From assembly GCA_049608925.1 (NCBI GenBank), contig JBMYXZ010000082.1, positions 1-6,416 of the forward strand: 6,416 nucleotides of DNA, given 5' to 3'. The notes under the pieces were generated by a model. It was not told the origin of the DNA, made no database searches, and saw only the letters and a list, made by a program, of their open reading frames with translations. The translations under genes and the position numbers were made by a program. Shown here piece by piece: positions 1-4,987 of this stretch; the stretch's first letter is position 1, and the number at the start of each line of letters is the position of its first letter. This DNA is from JBMYXZ01 sp049608925 (GTDB lineage Bacteria; Pseudomonadota; Alphaproteobacteria; JAGOMX01).

Positions 1-106
1 TGGATAAAATGCTCAAAAGCTGTTTTAAAAAATTGGAATATCTCATTGTTAATGTTATCCACAAAATTATACACTGGTTCTAAACAGATTTATGAAGGCA
101 TTACAG
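1..106. promoter_or_regulatory. AT-rich region upstream of the thiolase gene, with DnaA boxes and a candidate promoter
   Basis: This leader is AT-rich and holds no convincing gene. It contains TTATCCACA at 55-63, a perfect match to the DnaA box consensus TTATNCACA, and TTATACACT at 67-75, an 8 of 9 match in the same orientation with starts 12 bp apart. The first seven bases, TGGATAA, are the reverse complement of TTATCCA and could be the visible part of an inverted third box cut by the window edge. A sigma70-like promoter fits the same place: TTGTTA (46-51), a 16-bp spacer, and TATACA (68-73), predicting a transcript start near 80. Box 1 then lies in the spacer and box 2 covers the -10. The boxes are seen directly; DnaA control of the gene is inference. 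Confidence 0.5.
94..98 (+). promoter_or_regulatory. Ribosome binding site that decides the thiolase start
   Basis: GAAGG lies 8 nt before the ATG at 107. The alternative ATG at 92 has no Shine-Dalgarno-like sequence in front of it. This favours the shorter protein starting MNNPVVITHAKRTP. Confidence 0.6.
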
Positions 107-1285
107 ATGAACAACCCTGTCGTTATTACACATGCTAAAAGAACGCCGATGGGCGCATTCCAAGGGGCACTTTCCCCTTTATCTAGCGTGGATCTTGGAG
201 CAATCACCATAAAATCCCTGCTAGAACATGTCGACGGTTCAGCCATTACGGATGTGATTATGGGATGTGTATTGCCTGCGGGGTTAGGGCAAGCACCCGC
301 TAGGCAAGCAATGCTGAAAGCCGGAGTTCCTCGTTCTGCGCATGCAATGACAATCAATAAAGTATGCGGTTCAGGCCTTAAAACCATAATGATGGCACAT
401 GATCAGCTGTTGTTGAACCAGGATGATGTCATCATAGCGGGCGGAATGGAAAGTATGACGAATGCCCCATATCTTCTGCCTAATGCACGGTCTGGGTATC
501 GATTCGGACATGGTAAGGTCATGGATCATATGGCGCTTGATGGACTTGAAGACCCGTATAACGGCGGTGGCACTGCAATGGGGGTCTTTGCGGAAAATAC
601 TGCTGATAAATATGGATTTACCCGAGAAGACCAAGACGCTTTTGCCATTGAATCAGGAAACAGAGCCATCAATGCCGTTGAGTCTGGAGCATTTGTTCAA
701 GAAATAACACCATGTGAGATTTCGGGCAGAAAAGGTACAACTGTTGTTGATACTGATGAGCCCCCTTCAAAAGTATTGTTCGATAAAATTCCGAAGTTGA
801 AATCACCCTTCCGGGATGGCGGTACGGTTACAGCTGCTAATGCCAGCTCTCTGACTGACGGCGCAGCTGTAGTCTTAATGATGCGCCTTGAAAAGGCAAA
901 TCAGCTTGGTCTGACACCCATTGCAAAAGTTATAGGCCATGCTACACACTCACAGGAGCCAGAATGGTTTACCACAGCACCTGTAGGGGCCATTGAAAAG
1001 CTCTATAAAAAGGTGTCATTAACCCCACAGAATGTTGATCTTTACGAAATCAACGAGGCCTTTGCCGTTGTTACAATGGCTGCTATGAAGGATTTAGATC
1101 TTGATCACGGGAAAGTGAATATTCACGGAGGCGCCTGCGCTTTGGGGCACCCTATTGGAGCGTCGGGCACCAGATTAGTTGTGACTTTGGCACATGCATT
1201 AAAAAGCCAGCAGATGAAGACAGGAATCGCATCCTTGTGTATTGGGGGAGGCGAGGGCGTCGCACTAGCTTTAGAAGCTATCTAG
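107..1285 (+). CDS. Acetyl-CoA acetyltransferase (biosynthetic thiolase)
   Basis: This thiolase condenses two acetyl-CoA to acetoacetyl-CoA, or runs the reverse cleavage, in the cytoplasm. It can feed polyhydroxybutyrate synthesis or ketone and fatty-acid metabolism. From the ATG at 107 it is 392 aa, normal for the family. The catalytic set is complete: nucleophile Cys87 in KVCGSGLK, the NEAFA motif at 316-320, His348 in GHPIGASGTR, and Cys378 in CIGGGEG. These are essentially the spacings of the Zoogloea enzyme (89/316/348/378). ATG 107 is preferred over ATG 92 because of GAAGG 8 nt upstream, and it also restores the family N-terminus. The 3' end overlaps the end of convergent mltG by 8 bp. 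No phaB or phaC lies beside it, so the pathway is open. I leave the symbol empty because phaA, atoB and related names cannot be separated from sequence alone. Confidence 0.95.
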   Translation: MNNPVVITHAKRTPMGAFQGALSPLSSVDLGAITIKSLLEHVDGSAITDVIMGCVLPAGLGQAPARQAMLKAGVPRSAHAMTINKVCGSGLKTIMMAHDQLLLNQDDVIIAGGMESMTNAPYLLPNARSGYRFGHGKVMDHMALDGLEDPYNGGGTAMGVFAENTADKYGFTREDQDAFAIESGNRAINAVESGAFVQEITPCEISGRKGTTVVDTDEPPSKVLFDKIPKLKSPFRDGGTVTAANASSLTDGAAVVLMMRLEKANQLGLTPIAKVIGHATHSQEPEWFTTAPVGAIEKLYKKVSLTPQNVDLYEINEAFAVVTMAAMKDLDLDHGKVNIHGGACALGHPIGASGTRLVVTLAHALKSQQMKTGIASLCIGGGEGVALALEAI

Positions 1286-2240
1286 ACTTCCGGATTTTAC
1301 GCCATTTCTGATGGTTTTTTTGATGCTCGCGATAGGTCTTGGCAAAAACATGCCCCCCAGTCCCATCGGCTACAAAAAACAAGTCGTCTGTTTCATCAGG
1401 GTGTAAGACCGCCTCTATGGAGGCCCTACCAGGATTACATATAGCCGTGGGAGGAAGCCCCGCATTCAAATAAGTGTTAAAGGCAGAATCTATCTTCAAA
1501 TCCTTCAGCAGCAAGGGGCCTTCAAAGGTTCCTTCTGCGGCTATCTTTGCATAGATAACAGTTGGGTCAGCCTGCAGCGGCATTCCTTTGCGTAGGCGAT
1601 TAAGATAGACACCCGCCACATGAGGCCGCTCGTGGGCATTAGGCGTTTCCTTTTCTACAATCGACGCCAAAATGATAACGTCATCCATACTTTTCAGGTC
1701 GCACAGAGCAGATCTTTTGCCCCATGAATCGGTCAGCAGAGCAGTCATATCATTTTGCATTCGTTGCAAAAAAGCGTCCCTGGATGTATCACGCGTTACA
1801 TTGTAAGTTTCAGGCAAAAGCGTCCCCTCTACTGCTGCGATAGATATATTACCTGATAGCACTGAGGACGATGTAACAATGTTTTTAATTTCATGCACAG
1901 TAAGACCCTCAGGGACAGTGATCGCATGCTGAATGGTCTTGCCGTTGGTTAATATGGTTATGATGTCTTCCGGTGTGGAGTGTGGAGGAATGATATATTC
2001 GCCGGCTTTTAAAGCACCTGATTGCCTACGGATCAAAACGTGCAGGGAGAACAGATCAGGTGTTTTTATAAAACCCTGTTTGGATAATTTCCCAGCAACC
2101 GTGTGTAACCCATCCCCGGATTCAACCATAAAAGTTGCTGATTCTTGCATATCATTTTCAGTGTCCAGGTACACAGGAACTGCATATACATACAGGCAAA
2201 GCGACAGTAAGGATAGGATACTAAAGATATATTTTGTCAA
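1278..2240 (-). CDS. mltG: Endolytic murein transglycosylase MltG (YceG family)
   Basis: MltG cleaves nascent glycan strands at the periplasmic face of the inner membrane and helps set peptidoglycan chain length. The 320-aa product has an N-terminal membrane anchor (about residues 4-22), a LysM-like region (about 36-84), the EGTLLPETY motif (138-146), and the catalytic block ASIVEKET (192-199). Glu196 corresponds to the catalytic Glu218 of E. coli MltG. LQADPTVIYA (222-231) and the NAGLPPTAICNPG region (259-271) complete the signature. Translation appears to start at TTG: an in-frame TGA sits 9 nt upstream, and the next in-frame ATG (residue 31) would remove the anchor. The Shine-Dalgarno is weak. 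In many proteobacteria mltG neighbours fabF; here it stands alone, converging on the thiolase gene with an 8-bp overlap and diverging from the secreted-protein gene. Confidence 0.95.
   Translation of the reverse strand: MTKYIFSILSLLSLCLYVYAVPVYLDTENDMQESATFMVESGDGLHTVAGKLSKQGFIKTPDLFSLHVLIRRQSGALKAGEYIIPPHSTPEDIITILTNGKTIQHAITVPEGLTVHEIKNIVTSSSVLSGNISIAAVEGTLLPETYNVTRDTSRDAFLQRMQNDMTALLTDSWGKRSALCDLKSMDDVIILASIVEKETPNAHERPHVAGVYLNRLRKGMPLQADPTVIYAKIAAEGTFEGPLLLKDLKIDSAFNTYLNAGLPPTAICNPGRASIEAVLHPDETDDLFFVADGTGGHVFAKTYREHQKNHQKWRKIRKSR
1301..1321 (+). terminator. Weak intrinsic terminator of the thiolase gene, inside mltG
   Basis: CCAT (1302-1305) pairs with ATGG (1311-1314), with possible G-U pairs at both ends of the stem, and is followed directly by seven T (1315-1321). 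It starts 16 bp after the thiolase stop. The stem is short, but the uninterrupted T tract in the right direction supports a terminator. The bases also encode part of the Lys-rich C-terminal tail of MltG on the other strand. Confidence 0.45.
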
Positions 2241-2383
2241 AATACGGACTCATTTATAACTCAACCAAAGGTACCATAAGGCTTAAATAATGCGCAACCC
2301 ACCTTGTTTGTGGGGCAATGTTAACCAAATGTTAACGTATAAATATTAGATTTAAAATATAAAGAACTAACTAGTAAAAATTA
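2241..2383. promoter_or_regulatory. Divergent control region between mltG and the secreted-protein gene
   Basis: This 143-bp region contains no gene. Toward the plus gene, an AT-rich stretch offers a -10-like TAAAAT (2353-2358), 15 bp after TTAACG (2332-2337), which is part of the CtrA-type box; the predicted start is near 2365. Other -10-like strings (TATAAA 2338-2343) lack a good -35. Toward mltG, TATAAA on the minus strand (2253-2258) is very close to the TTG start and has only a poor -35, so the mltG promoter is not identified with confidence. A GANTC site, the CcrM methylation target of alphaproteobacteria, lies at 2247-2251 just before the mltG start, but such a site is expected by chance every 256 bp or so. 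Confidence 0.35.
2321..2336 (+). promoter_or_regulatory. Candidate CtrA binding site (TTAA-N7-TTAAC)
   Basis: TTAACCAAATGTTAAC matches the full CtrA consensus TTAA-N7-TTAAC with exact spacing. It is also seen as a 9-bp direct repeat, AATGTTAAC at 2317-2325 and 2328-2336, phased by 11 bp or one helical turn. Its second half overlaps the -35 position of the best candidate promoter for the secreted-protein gene, the usual place for CtrA-activated promoters. CtrA is the cell-cycle and motility response regulator of alphaproteobacteria. Binding is inferred, not shown. Confidence 0.5.
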
Positions 2384-3067
2384 ATGATTACCTATAAAAA
2401 AACCTTTTTTGCCGCACTGTTTGCATCCTTCATGCTAATGATAGGTAACTCTAAAGCTTATATTGTTGAAATCACGTGGCCTGGACCTGGGACTCTGCTT
2501 ATTGATATATCCTTCATTATTGAAGGACCTGCCTTCGATGGCGTAGAAGTCTTTGAAAGAGCCCACCCAGACATAGTTCGAGATGGTTTTGCTAATAGAA
2601 TAACCGTAGAAGGGGCTGGATCTTATGGCAGTCCAAGCAAAACATATTTCCCAATACCAGCTGGTTGGTCAGCCAAATTTAACTTCAACGATATTAATAT
2701 CGGTAAATGTTTCGACTTGGCTGAGCTAAAGGCTGGCGTAGTGGACGTAAATGACAATAATAAAACGATATATCCAATGCAGCATCTTCCGATTAGAAAA
2801 GTGGAGGGTGGTTATTATGCAAACCTTAACAATATGATGACAGGTTTTGCAGATCAAGTTACCGAAACAGGTAAAAAAGTCTCAGAAATTGATGACCCTA
2901 AAGGTATTGCAAAAATAGTGGGAATTGCAACAGCGTCTGCGGGTGGTTTACTCTCAACTGTTGGGGGACTAGTTTCCGGCAGTTCGTGCAAAAACTGGAA
3001 TGGTCTCGGAAGTTTTACTGGGGACGCCAAAGTTGTTCTCTTAACTACCAGCTTTGGCGATCCGTAA
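2384..3067 (+). CDS. Unrecognised secreted protein with signal peptide
   Basis: I do not recognise this 227-aa protein. Residues 1-25 form a Sec signal peptide: a positive start (KK at 5-6), a hydrophobic core (8-20), and a likely cleavage after NSKA. The mature protein would be about 202 aa. Residues 26-100 look beta-rich, with many Gly, Pro and aromatic residues. There are only two cysteines (109 and 202), which could form a disulfide in the periplasm or outside. Residues about 174-201 form a Gly/Ala/Ser-rich hydrophobic segment that may be amphipathic or glycine-zipper-like, following an acidic-basic linker. ATG 2384 has no strong Shine-Dalgarno, but later Met codons would destroy the signal peptide. 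The gene diverges from mltG, ends 1 bp before the miaA stop, and has a CtrA-type box in its promoter region. A surface, envelope or host-interaction role is possible but unproven. Confidence 0.8.
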   Translation: MITYKKTFFAALFASFMLMIGNSKAYIVEITWPGPGTLLIDISFIIEGPAFDGVEVFERAHPDIVRDGFANRITVEGAGSYGSPSKTYFPIPAGWSAKFNFNDINIGKCFDLAELKAGVVDVNDNNKTIYPMQHLPIRKVEGGYYANLNNMMTGFADQVTETGKKVSEIDDPKGIAKIVGIATASAGGLLSTVGGLVSGSSCKNWNGLGSFTGDAKVVLLTTSFGDP

Positions 3068-3068
3068 A

Positions 3069-3936
3069 TCAATCAAACTGATTTTTAAACCATGTCTGTT
3101 GGCGCTTGATGAACTGTCCAGTTGCAAGCGCCAACAGTGTTTTTGTCTCCTCAAGACTAATTTTTCCACTTATGTATGCTGATATTTCTCTGACCCCCAG
3201 AGCTTTCATAACCGGGGCTTCAGGTTTGTATGATTTTTCCAGCAGGGTTTTTACTTCCTCAACCACTCCATNNNNNNNNNNAGAACATCTGATCAATTCT
3301 GGAGATTGCACGGGCTTTCAGTTCGTCGCGCGGCCTGTTAATTACCTCTAGAGAGCAATCAAACTTTTCAATATGGGTTCGGTCACGTTTCGACTGCCAG
3401 TACTTTAACGATTTGCCAGATGATCTTATCACTTCAAGAGCGCGTGTCTGCCGTTGGGTGTCGTTGGGGTGCAGGATCTCTGCCATCTCTGGGTCTTCTG
3501 TATCCAGCAGCGCCCGAATAGATTGAACGCCCTGACTTTGCGCAATTTCTCTGACTTCCTGACGAATTTCAGCAGAAACTTCTGGAATCGCGCTGAGGCC
3601 GTCAATAATCGCTGATAGATACAAACCAGTCCCACCAACTACAATCGGGACTTTCCCCATCTGGTGTGCCTTTAAAATGGCCTCAATAGCCATTTCTTGC
3701 CAAGTATGTGCAGAACATGCTTGTGAACCTGGAAGAATGCCGTACAACATGTGCGGGACTTTTTCTTGGTCTTCTACAGATGGTTGTGCAGAAAGAATGG
3801 GGATTTCTTGATAGACCTGTTGGCTGTCTGCATTAATAATAACGCCGTCAATTTCTTGCGCCAGTTTCAATGCATATGAAGATTTGCCGCTGGCTGTCGG
3901 GCCACCAATGCAGCGAACTGGAATTTTACCCATCAT
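3069..3936 (-). CDS. miaA: tRNA dimethylallyltransferase MiaA (interrupted by assembly gap)
   Basis: MiaA transfers a dimethylallyl group to N6 of A37 in tRNAs reading UNN codons, the first step toward ms2i6A. Numbered from the ATG at 3936: P-loop GPTASGKS (12-19), catalytic Asp37 in NADSQQVY (35-42), GGTGLYL (101-107), and NDTQRQTRALEV (158-169). The C-terminal part GVVEEV...KRQQTWFKNQ continues in another frame beyond ten N at 3272-3281. Family alignment (RIDQMF-xx-GVVEEV) needs only two residues there, or three unknown bases, giving 286 aa. The frame break is therefore best explained by a placeholder gap, not a mutation. The start follows a purine-rich AGAAAGAAG; an ATG at 3933 is equally possible. 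One oddity is ATGQFIKRQ, where the family usually has ATRQxAKRQ. The gene faces the secreted-protein gene, with 1 bp between stops. Confidence 0.93.
3096..3144 (+). terminator. Strong intrinsic terminator of the secreted-protein gene, inside miaA
   Basis: CTGTTGGCGCTTG (3096-3108) and CAAGCGCCAACAG (3125-3137) form a perfect 13-bp stem. The loop can fold further through AACTG/CAGTT (3112-3123). TG and then five T (3140-3144) follow the stem. The stem starts 29 bp after the stop codon at 3065-3067. The whole element lies in the last codons of miaA on the other strand. In the minus direction no T tract follows the stem, so it is oriented for the plus-strand gene. Confidence 0.7.
3272..3281. other. 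Assembly gap (10 N) inside miaA
   Basis: Ten N interrupt miaA. With the gap taken as exactly 10 bases, the two halves are out of frame. With 3 bases, or 3 plus a multiple of 3, they join in frame. The real length is probably 3, so the count of N should not be read as a measured distance. Confidence 0.9.
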
Positions 3937-3964
3937 AAACTTCTTTCTGTCATCATCCTTTGAG

Positions 3965-3993
3965 TATATATGAGCTCTTGCGCTGAAAAGCAA
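3965..3993 (-). promoter_or_regulatory. Candidate miaA promoter
   Basis: On the minus strand TTGCTT (3993-3988), a 17-bp spacer and TATATA (3970-3965) form a good sigma70-like promoter. A start near 3958 would leave a leader of about 20 nt carrying the purine-rich ribosome site. Its -35 sits in the spacer of the divergent promoter. Confidence 0.5.
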
Positions 3994-4005
3994 AATATAT
4001 AGAAT
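3978..4005 (+). promoter_or_regulatory. Candidate promoter of the two-TM protein gene
   Basis: TTGCGC (3978-3983), a 16-bp spacer and TAGAAT (4000-4005) form a sigma70-like promoter. A start near 4012 would leave about 29 nt before the ATG at 4041. It overlaps the miaA promoter on the other strand. Confidence 0.45.
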
Positions 4006-4040
4006 GTATGTATAACAAAATTTATAAATGGGGAAATGTA

Positions 4041-4418
4041 ATGGCTTCTGGTGATGACAAAATTCGTAAACAAGTAGAACAGCTGCGCACAATCTATTCT
4101 CATCTGATTATCTGTGGAGCAATTGGTGTGGGTGCGGTATTTATCTGGGCGCTTAGTGGCGCTGGGTATTTTTGGCCGATCTGGCTGATAATCGGTATGA
4201 TTATAGGCGTTGCTTTGGAGGCAATGGAACTGGGATTGCTGCCACTGTTGCGCAAGCGCCTGCCAATTTACCAAGACGAATGGGAAAAGGCAGAGATGAA
4301 GCGCCTGAAGGAAGATGACAAGCCTGCGCCAGCTGCCAAGAAAGCGCCTGCCAAGAAAAAGGTTGCACCAGCTAAAAAGAAAACGACTACAGCCGCAAAG
4401 CCAAAGGCTAAGAAGTAA
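4041..4418 (+). CDS. Small two-TM protein (2TM-domain-like) with Lys/Ala/Pro-rich tail
   Basis: The function is unknown. The 125-aa product has a short charged N-terminus, two hydrophobic helices (about 21-38 and 44-63) joined by a short SGAGYFWP turn, and then a cytoplasm-style basic region. The pattern IRKQVEQL...HL...WPIW resembles the widespread 2TM domain (PF13239), known in isolation and near sensor kinases; this assignment is by eye. The last 30 residues are AK/PAKK repeats with 12 Lys, like the tails of histone-H1-like proteins, and could bind nucleic acid or another polyanion near the membrane. ATG 4041 is chosen because GGGGA (4030-4034) lies 6 nt upstream; ATG 4008 lacks a ribosome site. 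The gene diverges from miaA and its end overlaps convergent ydcF by 11 bp. Confidence 0.85.
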   Translation: MASGDDKIRKQVEQLRTIYSHLIICGAIGVGAVFIWALSGAGYFWPIWLIIGMIIGVALEAMELGLLPLLRKRLPIYQDEWEKAEMKRLKEDDKPAPAAKKAPAKKKVAPAKKKTTTAAKPKAKK

Positions 4419-4983
4419 TTTTCTGCAGGACGATGCGACCCAGTACGTAAAGATACTTGTTGTATTCGCCAAGAATACGCTGGGTTAATTTGGAAAAGTT
4501 ACCTTCATTAAATTCTGCCGAGATCACGGTTTGAGGATAAATCGTGATCTCGGGAATAACATTTTTAAACTCAGCAAGACTTCTGGGCATGTGGTAATGG
4601 GATGTTATCAGCACAATCGATTCGACTTGCTTATGGCGTAACCATTTGGCACTTTCCTGGGCATTTTCAAAGGTATTTTCCGCTTCGTAATCAAGGTCAA
4701 TGCAACAGCCAAGCAAGTCTGGATCTACGCGATAGCGCCTTAAAAGACCAGCTTTTGAAACACCGCGGTTAACCCCTGATATCAACATTTTTTTTGAGAC
4801 TCCAGCTTTTAACAGCTCGACACCTTCCCGGCTGCGGCCTTTGTCTCCTGTAAGGACGACGATTGCATCCACTTTTTCAGGGGGGAAATCAGCTGTTATT
4901 CTGGTTTGATTCAAATAGATTGCAAACCCTGCCACCCAGACAAGAGCAGTAATCCCAATGAATCTCCCCAAAAACTTGAACAT
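4408..4983 (-). CDS. YdcF/SanA-type DUF218 membrane protein
   Basis: DUF218 proteins are inner-membrane-anchored and linked to envelope integrity (SanA, ElyC) or S-adenosylmethionine binding (YdcF); the reaction is generally unknown. From ATG 4983 the product is 191 aa. One membrane helix lies at about 8-24. The DUF218 core follows: DAIVVLTGD with the RSREG segment (39-54), KMLISGV (65-71), EAENTFENAQES (100-111) and LITSHYHMPRS (125-135), all standard signatures. A TTG at 5013 could add 10 residues, but it would overlap the helicase gene and lacks a ribosome site, while GAGTGAGG precedes the ATG and spans the helicase stop. In many alphaproteobacteria a ydcF-like gene follows ftsEX; here it follows uvrD with a 4-bp gap, suggesting co-transcription and coupled translation. 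Its end overlaps the two-TM gene by 11 bp. Confidence 0.9.
   Translation of the reverse strand: MFKFLGRFIGITALVWVAGFAIYLNQTRITADFPPEKVDAIVVLTGDKGRSREGVELLKAGVSKKMLISGVNRGVSKAGLLRRYRVDPDLLGCCIDLDYEAENTFENAQESAKWLRHKQVESIVLITSHYHMPRSLAEFKNVIPEITIYPQTVISAEFNEGNFSKLTQRILGEYNKYLYVLGRIVLQKITS
4518..4566 (+). terminator. Hairpin and T run inside ydcF, candidate terminator of the two-TM gene
   Basis: CCGAGATCACG (4518-4528) and CGTGATCTCGG (4543-4553) are perfect inverted repeats. In plus-strand RNA the stem extends inward to 16 pairs, including two G-U pairs, leaving a 4-nt AGGA loop (4534-4537). In the minus-strand RNA these two pairs become C-A mismatches, so the hairpin is better in the plus direction. 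Five T (4562-4566) follow, but only after 8 nt, so termination may be weak. The element lies 100 bp after the stop of the two-TM gene. Confidence 0.45.
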
Positions 4984-4987
4984 TGCC

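Noticed and set aside
92..106. Thiolase start at the ATG at 92
   Set aside because: There is no ribosome binding site before it. The ATG at 107 has GAAGG 8 nt upstream and gives the usual family N-terminus.
1266..1280. TAGCTT/AAGCTA inverted repeat at the thiolase/mltG overlap
   Set aside because: Six AT-rich pairs with a 3-nt loop and no T run; it is too weak to call.
2298..2314. CCCAC/GTGGG hairpin between mltG and the secreted-protein gene
   Set aside because: Only five pairs, no T run in either direction, and no link to a gene end; it may be chance.
3069..3311. miaA as a frameshifted pseudogene
   Set aside because: The frame change falls exactly at the N run; both halves match MiaA and join in frame with a 3-base gap.
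3259..4092. Longer miaA reading from 4092
   Set aside because: It would run through the promoter region and into the divergent gene; MiaA homology begins just before the P-loop, matching ATG 3936.
4336..4418. Short DNA repeats (GCCAAGAAA-like) in the two-TM gene
   Set aside because: They are explained by repeated Ala-Lys-Lys codons in the tail, not by a mobile or CRISPR repeat.
3933..4472. Minus-strand frame of 179 codons covering the two-TM gene
   Set aside because: It is antisense to a gene with a ribosome site, promoter and domain pattern, and its own translation is low-complexity with no family features.
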